Assembly: GCA_918026815.1 (NCBI GenBank)
Contig: CAKJVC010000190.1
Span: forward strand, 44,572-108,571
Direction of reading: 5' to 3'
Origin: Chalara sp. BL73
Lineage: Eukaryota > Ascomycota > Leotiomycetes > Helotiales
Length of the DNA stretch: 64,000 nucleotides
A program made the position numbers and the translations under genes. The notes beneath the pieces are model-generated. The model saw only the letters and a list, made by a program, of their open reading frames with translations. It was not told the origin of the DNA and searched no databases. Below are positions 33,117-45,154 of the stretch, piece by piece (position 1 is the first letter of the stretch; each line of letters begins with the position of its first letter).

Positions 33117-35178
33117 TCATCTTTCCCTTGGCTTAAATTTAATATTCAAATCTGGCTTCTGCCAGAGAGACCAGGATTTTTGAACAGCATGCCAATTCTG
33201 AGAATCAGGCGTAAGTTCAAGGTCAAAGTTCCAAAGTATATGTGAAATAATAAGGCGTAGTTCCGCATATGCCAGGCTGTCCGTATTGTTAGCCTAGATA
33301 CACGTCATGTGAGTATATTTATTAGATCGAATTCTTTGCTCACTTCTTCCCAAGGCAGTTCCTAGGACCATTTGAGAAAGGCTGAAAAGCAGTCCTTTTA
33401 TCGTTGGCAAAACGAGCATCACCAAGCCAGCGTTCAGGATTGAATGAAGATGGGTCTATGAAATTGTCTCCTGAGCGACACGCCGAGTATTGATTGACTC
33501 CTACGGTCATTCCAGGGGGGACAAAGCGGTCGCAGACTTTGAGTGATTATGTCAGTAGCAGGTGTGACCATTGATGTGAAGACTTACTCATTGCTCCGTC
33601 TTTTTGGGTTTTGCGAGGCAGTGTTGCTGGTAGCGGCATATACATGCGCATGGATTCCTCGAGAATTGCTTGGAGATAGGGCAGCCTGGCAAGAACTTTG
33701 GAATCCATGTCGCTTTCCTGCTTGTATGTATTGCGGAGACACTTAGTCAATTTTTGCATACACTCAGGATTCTTCAGAAGATAGAAAAGGCAGCCTAGAT
33801 TCGCCATTAGCAGTGTTTTGCTGAAGACATCCTCTAACTCTCACCAGATAACATAGTCGCTGTAGTTTCTGAACCGGCATCTAGGAGCAATGCACAATTT
33901 GCTGTTATTTCACGTGGAGTTAACTCCTTCTCCGTTTCATTCGCTCGCAGGATATATGACACTGAAGGAACTTACGTTAATATTACAATACAGAGAAGCC
34001 GATGAGAAGAAGTGAGCTTACTGAAATCAGGACGTTCAATATCCATCTTACTCATACGTGCTTCCGCTCTCTCCACAGACATATTAAAATTTTGCGTTCG
34101 AGCAGCCCCAAATCCCCATAACAAGATCTTAAGAACAAAGTGCTTGAACGGAACAAATCTCAGTATCTCGACTAAACAAACTCCTTCCCGAATACCGTCA
34201 AATACAAGTCGTGCCTGTGGATGCCAATCGTCACAATCAAGTGCATTTACATCATGCCCAAAGGCGAGCAAAGCGATGATGTCGTAGACGACATGGTGCA
34301 TCCACCGAACAGCGTTTGTAGGTTCACCACCAGTCTCGTGCAGTTTCGAGATCAATTTGTTGACTTGGGTGGCTAACATGCTCTCTTGTGCGTAAAGTGC
34401 CTTCTCGGAGAATGCATGGGAGAGGACACTACGAATGCGAGTATGGTCCTGATCTTCAGATGCTCCCTATATTGCATTCAGCAATCAAGTAAGTGTTAAT
34501 ACTTAGTCAACTCACGAGGTTCTTTTCTCCATTCGGAGCTATAGCACCAATGTAAAAGTGAGGATCTTTTCTACACAAAACTCTGTCAGGAAATCGAGAG
34601 ACTGTCTACTCCAAGCCTTCACCTACGGCAGGTTAGCGGTCGATCGCTTCTTGCTCTTGTATCCATATATGTCGTCCCAAGCAGTGCAACCATTATAGCT
34701 CACTGTGAAGGTCAGCAACAGCTCAAAGTTACTGCAAGGATTTAACCATACACTCATCAGGCGCAATGCGTACAATCTTGCCGTATTTATCATGAAGCTC
34801 TTTAGTCCTAAATTCTAGTTGACCAGACATTCGATAGTACATAAAATATACTCGAGAGGCTCTCCCAAGAAATGGCCCTGGGTAGGACCGTGCTGGGTGA
34901 AGCCACAAGTTGTAGATACACTTGCATAATATTAAAAAGAAGATCTATTAATCCTATATTAGTAAATACTGCATAGAGGTGCCTGTCTGTGTAAATACAC
35001 CGCCCAAAAACACAGTAACTTGACGGAGTGGGCTGCCCGAGACATGTTGTCGAAGCAACAGTAAAACTGGTGAGAGTAACGAGAGTGAAGCCATATCAAT
35101 GAAGGGGAGAGAGTAGGCAAAAGCTAGAGTCGGGCAATGCAAAATTTGGGGCACAGAATTCACATTTAATTCAGTCAT
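33117..35178 (-). CDS. Cytochrome P450 (CYP65-like, 533 or 505 aa)
   Basis: Nine exons close in frame: 35178-34999, 34920-34752, 34702-34627, 34570-34516, 34466-34022, 33961-33845, 33794-33588, 33536-33344 and 33276-33117. A second in-frame ATG at 35094 would put the membrane anchor right at the N-terminus and is a good alternative start. CIYNLWLHPARSYPGP is the proline hinge. RIRSVLSHAFSEKAL lies in the C-helix region. DAGSETTATML is the I-helix, ESMR is ExxR, and PFSNGPRNCLG is the heme motif. The layout resembles isotrichodermin C-15 hydroxylase-type P450s. The gene is complete and probably oxidises the product of the adjacent terpene synthase. Confidence 0.88.
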
Positions 35179-35540
35179 TCTCTAGTACAAAACGTAGATA
35201 TATGATCAATCCCCTCACTTCAAAATACCGCTTTGACGGAGAAATAAGATTTGGGCTAACCAGCGATATCATGCCAATAAACTGATAGACATGAAGGCTG
35301 ATTCTATCTGATAGTTGTTTGGCAATGCAGGGAAACAGTACAAGTTCCGAAACCGAGCTATAACCTGTTTGGATAGGCTCAAACTTTGTGACTAGCGTCT
35401 TAACTAATGAAATTTCACGCTGGACTAGCCAAGCTACTAATTAGAGAAAGAGGCAAGGTACTGTTACCTCCCCTTGATTTCTTCCTTTAGTAAAAGCTAT
35501 ACTTTAAATATTCAAGAAATTTCCTTCCGGGATCTGGCCT
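35179..35540. other. Upstream region of the CYP65-like P450
   Basis: About 360 bases, presumed promoter, ending at the target duplication of the second hAT-type MITE. No motif was recognised. Confidence 0.25.
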
Positions 35541-35548
35541 AACAAGAC
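35541..35548. repeat. Target-site duplication, left (AACAAGAC)
   Basis: Pairs with AATAAGAC at 35995-36002; the single difference is a C/T transition. Confidence 0.6.
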
Positions 35549-35994
35549 TGGTTAGCGAGTTAATATTATCGTGATATATCGACCCCTAAAAATCAATACT
35601 ATATACCACGCAATATGAGATTTGAAATTTGTATACGTATTACAGCAAAATTTGCAATTTTTATATTATATCATACTACACCGCGATATACTACAACACT
35701 AACTCTAAATGACCCTATTCCGAAATTAGCAATACAACAAGAGCTTTAGCTTTTTACATTCGGTTATTCGTACTTAAAAGGGTAAAGTTCATTTCAGAAC
35801 CTTGTAAAAATGCGGCAAAGTGGCCATAGCACAGTATTTAGTATTATTACCAATCTGATATAAGATTCAATTTCCATATTAATACTAGCGCTTTACGAGG
35901 ATCTCATACTAATACTAGCGTAGTATCGAAAAGTCGATCTTTTCTGTCTCGAGACTCGATATTACTAAATACTATGATACTAACTCGTTCACTG
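35549..35994. mobile_element. hAT-type MITE, copy 2, inverted (446 bp)
   Basis: Reverse-complement copy of the element at 14135-14561. The right end is CAGTGAACGAGTTAGTAT when read inward. The left end (TGGTTAGCGAGTTAATAT) has drifted, mainly by transitions. Internal blocks GTAAAGCGCTAGTATTA and TTCAAATCTCATATTGCGTGG match copy 1. Flanking AAYAAGAC repeats give the 8-bp duplication. It sits in the gap between the CYP65-like P450 and the terpene synthase. Confidence 0.8.
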
Positions 35995-36002
35995 AATAAG
36001 AC
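35995..36002. repeat. Target-site duplication, right (AATAAGAC)
   Basis: Partner of 35541-35548, with one transition. Confidence 0.6.
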
Positions 36003-36616
36003 CCACTGTTCAACCTTTATATAGGGAAGGGGGATAGTATGTTATGGAAGTAGGGTGGGGGTTTCGAGACCATGGGTGGTTTGGAAAAATTCTTGGGAAT
36101 AGAATACTAAGACTGGGGTAGAACGAAAAGCAGTCCAAAGAATGCACTCTTGTCACTACTGCAATACCACTATAGAATCAACTTGGGAAAGTGGAGAGCT
36201 CCGTTTGAGGCAAGGTTACGAATCGTTATCGGAGAACCTTCGTAAACTTTCTGTGTCCCATCTGGAAGCCGACATTCGCTTTTCTTTTGTCAAAGCACCC
36301 ATGCGACAGACCTCTTATTAAGATGAGGAGTGTAACCGATCGGGGTAGAGTTAGACGAGATTGGGAGCCAGGTGCGAAGAGAAGGACGCGAGAGGACATG
36401 GAACAATGACTCGCAAGGTTTAACTCAAGCAGTCTCAGCTGCATGTCTTCAATTGCAAAATGGGGAGGTTTAGATATCTCAGATTAGTAGGTAGATAAAG
36501 TAAAAATTTATGATCTGAAACTCTATATCCGTTCCCCTTCCATAGTTATAAAGTCGACAGGGCTTGTAGTAAGTAGGAAATATAGATGGTCATTCCTAAG
36601 TAGGTTGTCTAACACT
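36003..36616. other. Region downstream of the terpene synthase
   Basis: About 610 bases between the MITE and the terpene synthase stop. Presumed 3' UTR; no other gene seen. Confidence 0.3.
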
Positions 36617-39182
36617 TTACAAACGTAGTAGCCCCCACAGAATCCTTAAATGAGAATTTTCTCCACAAGATCTCTCAAGTTTCTCAATCTCATAGCCTAT
36701 ATCTTTGTGGAGGCATTGGAGCACAGTGGCCGTGTATTCCAAACTACCAACTCGTTTGAAATGCTCAAGGACGAGATTTTTTTGTTCATAGGTCATTTTC
36801 CCCGAAGCTCGACGAGTTGAGAGAATGTTGCAAATTTGAATATTATCTGGCTCCGCCTGAAGAAGGTGTAAAAGCGGCAAGGAGTATTTTCCCTCGTCCA
36901 AGTCCTCGCAGAAGCCCTTCTGATTCGTGTACTACTTACCGTTAGAAGATGTAGGGAGGTAGTCGCCAATTATGTAAATACCTCTGTGGATTTAAGGTTC
37001 TGATAATCATCTCTGATCTGGAAATAGCGACCCAATAGTGTTGATAAACTATCTAGGCTAGAATTTGTGTTAGCGGTTGCGTTGGCCAACATAAGTTGGG
37101 ACAGGAGCTGAAATAATGCTCCGGTTTCTATGAGTGTAAGCATCCTCAATCAATATCAGGAAGTTCATGGCCTACTGCTGTCAATCATCTGTAGATACTG
37201 TGATATAGAGGGACATGTGTTGTTGTATGTCCAGTACAAATCATAGCTTTGCCCAACAAACAGTGTCAACAACTTCCCTGCTCGAGATGTTAATCTTCTT
37301 AATATGACATGCCGGAACACTTACCCATAACGAAGTCCAATAACAACGGGTCTGCTAAAGCGCGAACATGATCTAAGGCTTTGACAATGCAATAACTAGA
37401 TGAGTTTATTGTCTGTGCTGGACCAAATATTGTATGCGTTGCTGGTCTTCCCCGCCGAAGGGGAGATGAGTCTTGGAAATCGTCAAGCCTATTCACGACT
37501 GTGAGCTTAAGCTTCAGATACAGTCGATGCAATGCAATTTCCTACAGTAGCGAGGAGTTATGGAGAAGATTGGCGATTGCCTTTGTCTTCTCAACCACAT
37601 CTGTTGGCACATGAAGCCAATGATTTAAAGCATCGACAAACTGGTTTCTGATACCTTTCGATGGCAGAGAGCACAAGTAATCAAAAGGCGCTAGAACAAT
37701 CTGTATAGCTCAATTATTAAATATATTCTGGATGAACAATTAGAAGTCTTTAACTTGCCTCAGTGCCAAGAGCTGGAAGATTTCGTTCAAGAACAAGCTC
37801 ATAGATACTTGGAGTTACCTCTTTCTCTCCCATGGATGATAACGACGATTCCACTGTTGAAACGCTACTGGAGTGCGAATTTCGAGTCTGAGGAGTACTG
37901 ATGGGAGATCCTCGGGGGCTTATATTACTTGGCGTGACTTGCTCCTCAGATCTAACACTTGGTTCGCCGTCGGCAGTGGGTGTTCCGTTATTTGGCACAC
38001 CACTTTTCATCCATTCCAACTGGGTCTTGTTGAAAGAAACAGTCGGGTTGTATCTTGGACACGACAAACTCCAAATAACGTTCCCGGAGATACTGTACTG
38101 CATTGCCTCGATATACTTGCGGAGATCAATCGATATGCTCTCGTTATCTTTGTTCTCCTTGACGATTTGCACATACTGTGCAACCCACTCCTTAATCATT
38201 TTGCGACAGAGAATCTGGGCGTCTTCCGTGCTGATATTATACTCGCGCGTCAACACCCAAATGGCATTTACTACATGGGCTTGATCATTGCGCTTTGCCG
38301 CTTCATTCTCTTTAGGCCATGAGTATAGGTCATTTTGCAGACCGACAGCAATCCACGCTGGTCTCATTAACTCTCGACAAATCTCCAATTCCTCTTCTGG
38401 AATTTTGATACCCATCCCGAACGTCACCACTCCGTACCAAAACCTGTTAAACGTAAGTCCGTGGAAATTATACTCGTGCCAAATTGCTTACATCTCACCG
38501 ACATCCATAATCCGATACGGCAAATATTTGTCTAATGTCGTGAACACGATATTATGCTGTCGACTAGATCCGAGTTCTACAAACTTAGCCCAAGCCTTCA
38601 TTGTGACGAGAGCACATTCAGGATCAATGGCAAGCATTTCGCTAAGCATTTTTGCCTGTATCTGTTTCTTGCCAATACGCTTTATTTCAACAATATTTGC
38701 ATCGATGGCGCCGGTCAGGGCGCCTTCACGAAAAGCTTCCATCATTTCATCGTTCTCTATTTCACACTAGGAGTTACATCAATCATTTATTCAAAGTGGA
38801 TGACTAGAAATACTTACCTCTTCCTGGTCTACATTATCTGTGATGTCTGTAGAGATGTCAGTATAAGAGTGCCCGGAGAGTGGCCAGAAAGTGTTAGAGA
38901 CTCACCGTCATGCAAAAAAGCAAACTCATTCGCATATGATATAATTTCCAGGCGCTCAGGAATACATTCGGGGACAGACACACTCATGAAACTGTATTGA
39001 GGACCTAAAGTCCCGCGATATGCAGTTATGGGACCAATGTATTTTGTCCAATCTTCATGGGCACGGATGGCACCTCGATCTTCAAGGTAGGTATGATTAT
39101 GCTGGCGTAGATCGATTCCATCACATAGTCCCTCGGTCTCGTATGTCGCAGAGGCAATAACTGTAGAGTATCTGTATTCCAT
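36617..39182 (-). CDS. Bifunctional terpene synthase (class I cyclase + prenyl-diphosphate synthase)
   Basis: Nine exons close in frame: 39182-38906, 38837-38818, 38766-38492, 38443-37759, 37700-37546, 37488-37325, 37277-37176, 37127-36982 and 36919-36617, giving 708 residues. The N-terminal cyclase domain has DDNVD at 92-96, spliced together across the first intron, and NDLYSWPKE at 229-237. Both bind the Mg-diphosphate. A Ser/Thr/Pro-rich linker of about 70 residues follows. The C-terminal chain-elongation domain has DDFQD at 473-477 and DDYQN at 599-603. This is the architecture of fusicoccadiene, ophiobolin F and variediene synthases, which make C20 or C25 polycyclic hydrocarbons from DMAPP and IPP. 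The exon 4 donor is GC (AG|GCAAGT). It is the core enzyme of the region; the product is unknown. Confidence 0.93.
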
Positions 39183-40096
39183 GATGCGAGAAGAGATAGT
39201 ATATAGCAAGGTATGCTAACACGAAGGATACGTGGATCGTGAGTGCTTCGAGCAGATATGCGTAATAATGCATACCGCTTGTGATACCCAAGGACAGGAT
39301 GAACAACTTGTCGCTTATAACCCTACGGCAATAAAGTCTAAATCTAGATTAAAGCTCACAATAACATCAAAACATGGTTCTGCAAGTAGATTTCCAAGTT
39401 GGGAACTGATAGGCACATGTAACCCTATCCGTTGTCTTGCTCCACAAATTGATTTTGTAGGACAGGCAATCAGGGCAAGTAGGCTGAATTTTGGTAACGA
39501 CATTAGGGTATTTAGCAGGACCACGCCTGGATTTTTAGATATTATTCTGAAATATAGCGACTAACAGTTTTAAACAGTTGTATTAGACCGAAATAAGCTC
39601 GCACATCCCCAATTTTAACCAAGTTAAGACTGATATTTAAAGCAGGAAGCCGAAACGGGGCCTGACTAGCAACTAGACTAAGAAGATGACAATAGTGCTA
39701 GAAGGGTAAATGCGACTACTTTGCACTTTAAGGCGGAATCTGTGTTAAAATTCCTATTCTTGGACCAGGTATGCAGTGTGCAATAATACATCTTATAAAC
39801 GAAATAGGTAGGTGCTGGTCGAGTTTGACTTCGGTATCAAACCTTCATCTACTAGGGTGATAGATACTATAAATCTGACTCGTACTTGCTCTGGCTATGC
39901 ATTCGTACAAACCCAACAAACTACAGTGGAGAAACCATTGTCAAAGGTAACTAATCCTGAGATTACTACTAGTAAGTGTACAATATTTGCCCCTAAAAGC
40001 GTACAAGCACAGGCGACCCACTATTTTTGGGTAACTTTCTGATCATGGGCGGCGCAACCTGCAGGTATTCTTAATATGCATGTCCTGGCGAGAAAA
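39183..40096. promoter_or_regulatory. Terpene synthase upstream region
   Basis: About 900 bases. The proximal part should be the terpene synthase promoter. The distal part leads into the repeat and MITE below. No coding evidence. Confidence 0.3.
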
Positions 40097-40166
40097 GTTT
40101 ACTTAAGTTTATTCAAGCTTATCCAGGTCTATCCAGGTTTATCCAGGTTTATTTAAGTTTATTTAA
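40097..40166. repeat. Tandem repeat, 7 x 10 bp
   Basis: Seven consecutive 10-base units of the form GTTTAYYYAR: GTTTACTTAA, GTTTATTCAA, GCTTATCCAG, GTCTATCCAG, GTTTATCCAG, GTTTATTTAA, GTTTATTTAA. Unit differences are all transitions. It lies just left of a Tc1/mariner-type MITE. Confidence 0.85.
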
Positions 40167-40211
40167 TGGTGGGCAAAATCGAGAGTGGGGGTGTGCGTGT
40201 TTTAAAGGGTA

Positions 40212-40630
40212 CGATTGAAACGGCCACCATTAGGGCCTTGGCATCCTTAACACACCAAAAACCAAGGCATGCCGCTTTTATTTATACTGACGCAAAACGT
40301 AGCGAAAATTGTCGTGTTGCAATTTTGCGCAACTGTACAATACAACACTTAATTAAACAACAACAAAAAAAATTACAACTTGATTTATTTAAATTTAATA
40401 AACTTAGTTAAAACAAATTGCAAAAATATGTATTTATATATGTTTTGTTGTAAGATTTTTCGTAAAAAAAAAATCAATTTTAAGTACATCGGGTTTAGCG
40501 TATTTCGCTTAGTACAATAGCAAAACAAATATTCCAAAGTAAAAAAGCGCAAATAAAATCTTCGCTTAACTATTTTAACAAAGAAAATAACGGGTACTTG
40601 CTAAGGCCCTAATTGTGGCCGTTTCAATTG
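40212..40630. mobile_element. Tc1/mariner-type MITE (419 bp)
   Basis: The ends are long inverted repeats. Left reads CGATTGAAACGGCCACCATT then AGGGCC; right is the inverse of CAATTGAAACGGCCACAATT then AGGGCC. Both ends abut TA (40210-40211 and 40631-40632), the target duplication of Tc1/mariner elements. The interior is AT-rich, with a short meaningless frame and no transposase. It is unrelated in sequence to the hAT-type MITE. Confidence 0.8.
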
Positions 40631-40632
40631 TA

Positions 40633-41318
40633 CTCGTTTTAAAGGCAGGTACATGTAGGCGGTTAAGGGAATTTTCGACATTCGGTCATGCATGATTCCC
40701 CTAAATCAAGGTGGAATAAACTATCTGAAGCAGGTCTTCAATTCGGAAAGTATGCCTACCTATCAGCCAATAGTGAAGCTTGTCTTTGTACGTCTCGGTT
40801 AGTTCTACTCCCCTCGCGCATAACAAGGTTAAGAGATATCGGGCACATATTTCTCCTTTTGATTCAATGCTATGTTGCTACCCCTCAACCCCCACACCAA
40901 GAGAAACCAAACGGATACTTTCCATCCTCCCTTTAATTCACAAGGCCTGAAAACTCTTATTTTGGGACTATTTATTAGTAAATATATTATTCACACATAA
41001 CATTAGTGCTGCTATAATTGCCGTTAAACCAGAGCTGCAGGGCCTGCCAAGGCAAAATCTTGTCCAGGGCCAAGTTGAGACGAGAAAGAAACTCTGGGAC
41101 TTTTTCTTGGACTTGCAACTAAGTCCTAACAGCCGTTCTGCATTGCAAAGTTATCGGTCCTTCCTTCTACATTGCTGCCCATGGTGACATCTGGAAACAC
41201 TTCATCAATAGCGTCCATTGAAAATTCTAAGATCAATACATCGTTCTCAAGCCATTGTATTGTCACATCTAATATCATTGCAAGGCATAATATAGCATCA
41301 CTGGTATCACACCTGGCT
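40633..41318. promoter_or_regulatory. Upstream region of P450 at 41319
   Basis: About 690 bases between the MITE and the P450 start; presumed promoter. No motif identified. Confidence 0.3.
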
Positions 41319-43313
41319 ATGAGTGCAGTCTCCAGCGTGTACGTGGCTGCCATAATTGCTATGGTAGGCTCGTGGGTTTGGTTGACGATTTACCGACTAT
41401 ATTTCCATCCACTGGCTAAATTTCCTGGCCCCAAACAAGCAGCGGCTACATATCTCTATGAGATTGCTTGGGACTACTTTGGCAATGGTGGATACCTTTT
41501 TGAGATCGAAAGGATGCACAAGAAATATGGTAAGACTATATATTATCAAAATTGATGATCGCAGTGTCTGACATTGTCTGAAGGCCCTATCGTTCGAGTT
41601 AACCCGGTCGAACTTTCCATTTGTGATCCCGACTTTTACAACGAGCTGTATGTGACAGGGAATGTCAGGCGTACAGAAGCTTTCCCTCACTTTGGAGATG
41701 GCATGGACTTCAACGGTTCGCCCCTTACACACGCTGCTATTTCAAGGCTGATTCATATAGGATCCCATGGAATGACGGTAGATCATGACCTGCATCGACG
41801 CCGAAGGAAGCCTATGGAGCCGTTCTTTTCACGACAAGGCGTAACTCGTATAGAGCCAAAGCTCTCAGAACTAGTAATTACACTTATCGGGCGTCTTCAA
41901 GAGTATAGAGGGACCGGTAAAGTAGTTCGGTTGGATCATGCCTTCGCGGCGCTAGCTGGGGATGTGATCAGTAACATTTGTATTGATAATCCACAAATAA
42001 GTTTTCTGCATGACCCAGACTTCACTCCTCAATGGTAAAGTTGCTTCCCATGTCCTCTTCATGATTACGGATATTAACATGGCCACTTGTTAAGGTTCGA
42101 CCTCTTCCATACCCTGATCCGCTCAATGCCAATTTTTATGAATTTCACCTGGATTATCAAGTGCGTGTAAAACCTGGACATCTTTGATTAGAGCTTAGCT
42201 GAATGAAAGACGAATAGGATAGTACGATTGATTCCAGAATCTTTTCTGAGGAAGCTCGACCCAAGAAGCCAAATGTTTAGAGATTGGAGAATTGCAAGTA
42301 ACCTTACATTATCTAGGACTTCATGAGTATTGATGATCTTTAATCAGATGTCTGTAAACTATATAATTGAGTCGAAGGAAAGAAAAAAGAATGGCGAATC
42401 TCTCTTTAAAATGGAAGGAAGAATCAAAAGTAACACTGTGTTCGACCAGCTTGTGAACAGCGACATGCCAGAGTCGGAATTATCTGTGGAACGACTCGCT
42501 TCAGAAGCCCAAGTGCTTATGGGTGCTGGCACTGTGACGACCGCTCGCTCTATGGACCATCTCGCATTCTATATTCTTAAGAACGATTCAATTCGTAGTA
42601 GGTTGAGAGAAGAGCTCCAAGATATTATGGCCGATTTTCCGGAAACAACACCATCATATCAGTCTCTCGAGAGCCTTCCGTACCTTCAAGCATGCCTGAA
42701 GGAAGGCCTTCGGTAAGTCTGATTAACTCAATCACCACGAAAACTTATGAACCCAAGTAGCCTCAGTCATGGAATCATGCATCGTTTGCCACGCTGCTCA
42801 CCTGATGTTGCACTGCAATATAAGCAGTGGGTCATTCCCCGTGGGGTGAGATACACCTTGAAATTATTACAATATGAAGAGGTACATCACTGACTTGATC
42901 TGATACGTTAACAGACACCAGTTGGAATGTCTGCATACCTGATGCACACAGATCCCGAAGTTTATCCTAATCCTTTTGAATTTCGGCCTGAGAGGTGGTT
43001 GGGGGAAATCAATCCTAAAATGCATAGGAACTATGTTCCTTTTACCAAAGGCTCGCGGAACTGTTTGGGCATAAAGTAAGCAATTTAGTTCTCTTTCCCC
43101 TACATGCTAAAACGCTGGTGCTATTGTACTGATGAATTATCATTTAGTCTAGCATACGCCGAGATGTCGTTGGTGATGGCAGCCTTGTTCTGCCCAAGAG
43201 GCCCAAATCTGAAGTTGTATAAGACGGATGAAACGGATGCAGATCCTGCCTGCGCGTTCTTGCTGCCGCTTCCGAAGCTTGACAGCAAAGGAATCAGGAT
43301 CCTGGTTGAGTGA
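41319..43313 (+). CDS. Cytochrome P450 with an irregular exon 4/5 junction
   Basis: Exons are 41319-41529, 41584-42034, 42095-42160, 42218-42297, exon 5 ending 42712, 42761-42845, 42915-43075 and 43148-43313. The product is about 530 residues. [14 protein letters not shown] is the hinge, and the I-helix region is [19 protein letters not shown] is ExxR and [11 protein letters not shown] is the heme motif. Every junction closes except exon 4/5. The obvious acceptor at 42347 leaves the frame one base out. The only in-frame alternative (acceptor at 42327) would need a 30-nt intron. Either a frameshift has inactivated the gene, or an ultrashort intron is used, or there is a sequence error. All functional motifs downstream are intact. 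Confidence 0.75.
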
Positions 43314-45154
43314 GCAAAGAATTGTATAATAAGGAATGAAACTATTCAGTTGTCACGTAATCCGTTAATATTTCGGGCAAATCCTCAGCCTAGGTGCTGA
43401 AATATTATACTACTATACATATATTACTTCCAAAGCTCTCAATCTATTTAATAGAGACCACTTAACCAAAATTAGGTCTATCCTACCATCAGAATATTTG
43501 CCCTAGATACCATGGCTAGTATCAATTTTTAGTATCAGACAAATTGCAGGCCGGAAAATTTTGTTCCTGTGATATAACCTCAAAATAAATATACTCGTCC
43601 TAGTACAAAAAACTAACATGGTAGTGGACCTCTTTTGTGGCGAAAATAAGAGAGCCAGATCTAGGTTCAGAAAAGAGGGGCGGTTGGCACACCCAATGGG
43701 TATACTAGTAGCGCTTTGACCACCCAACCCCCTTGCACCCCCTGCACCCCACAAAACCCCTAGATCAAACTCAAAACCTAAAATGATCATGACAGCCGGA
43801 GTTGAGCCGGGGCTAGTATTAGAGTTTTTCCCACCGCATATCCCTCTCGCCCCACATTTGCCTTGGACAGAGGAGTATATCATATAGTAAATTCTAAACT
43901 TTTACAATATAGGCACACCCTTGTGCATTGACATCTTTCAAGAATGGGTAAACACAAAATGAATCCCCATACGGCCATTATGAATACTACTAAGGTTTTA
44001 TTCATAAGCTCTGAATGCGAAGCTACTTTGGTACATGCCAAATATTCCTGCTTTTTTACGTCTATGCGCTCTACAGAATGTCCTGTTATTGGCCCAGATT
44101 AAGAGGTATATAATGTTATAAATGCTTTAAAAATAGCATTTCATAAAACAATCCGCAATATACATTGTAGTGTTTTCCAACTAAAAGAGGATATACACAA
44201 TAATAAGAAATTTCTTAAAAGTGTTATAAGCAAGCACTAAGTGAGCCGCTGAAATATTATGACATGTACAAAGTAAAAAGAATCCCACTTCTGAAGCCCC
44301 CTCCCCCCTTCGAACATTGCCACCCCAAATTAGCATTAATGTGGGCATTTTGCGCAGGTTGAAACGCTGCAGACTCTTTGTGCTAATTTCCTTGTTGCGC
44401 GGCCAAAAGCTGTGCTGCTGTAAGACGGGATCATTTGTGACCGTACCGCTAACAAACCTTAAATTCTAAATTACTGTGCTGTTTCAATGCAGGGGAGGGC
44501 AGGGATATGTTACAATATAAGCAATTAACTTTACTAGTAAGTAGCTTCCAAGAGATGTCTTAAAGCCCAATAGGGGGAGTCGTACAGCCATACCCATCCT
44601 TATCCCTTCTATCCTCTAGTAATGGCGGTGAGCAGTGCTTAAAGGGAGGCTTCCTTTGTATATGCACTAATAAATGGCTTTCAAACTGGGAACTCTTAGA
44701 GTTCTATTACGTGCCCCGCTTTCTTACACTAGGAACTCATGCGAGTTTCGAGCAGCCTCAGGATTCAAACTAATATACAAAGGTATAGCGGTTAAGTACT
44801 GTGATAACTCTAGCGCGAAGGCGCCTTAGCAATCGACACTTAACTTAATCAAGTGTTTTAAGCAAAAGCTTTTTAGTCCGATGAAAAGCTCAGTTCAGAG
44901 TTTATTGCTTACTCAAAATACGCTGCTTTTAAGCCATAAAACCTAACAAGGCTTCTTGGCTAGTTCTGTTACAATATTTAACTGCTGTACTCTTGGGTGT
45001 TCTTTCAGAATTCAAGCCACCGCTTAACAGCCTTGTTGTTCAATGTTTTGAATCTACTATTAATCAATATCAGACTCCTCGATCTTTGAAGCTATACATA
45101 CCCACATTCTTAAGGCTTCCTAATAGATTTCTATCGTCATCTCACTGAGTCATA
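43314..45154. other. Intergenic, 1.8 kb
   Basis: AT-rich. A C-rich patch lies near 43720-43760 and a tRNA-box-like fragment near 44745-44825 (see rejected). No gene recognised. The right end must hold the dioxygenase promoter. Confidence 0.3.

Noticed and set aside
34954..35178. Separate 74-residue protein
   Set aside because: It is exon 1 (anchor) of the CYP65-like P450, read through its first intron.
37873..38770. Plus-strand frames of about 130-160 codons opposite the terpene synthase
   Set aside because: Shadows of terpene synthase exons; no recognisable product.
44745..44825. tRNA-like A-box/B-box strings (GGTATAGCGGTTAA, GTTTGAATCC)
   Set aside because: The two boxes are on incompatible strands and spacing, and no cloverleaf can be folded by eye; not called as a tRNA.
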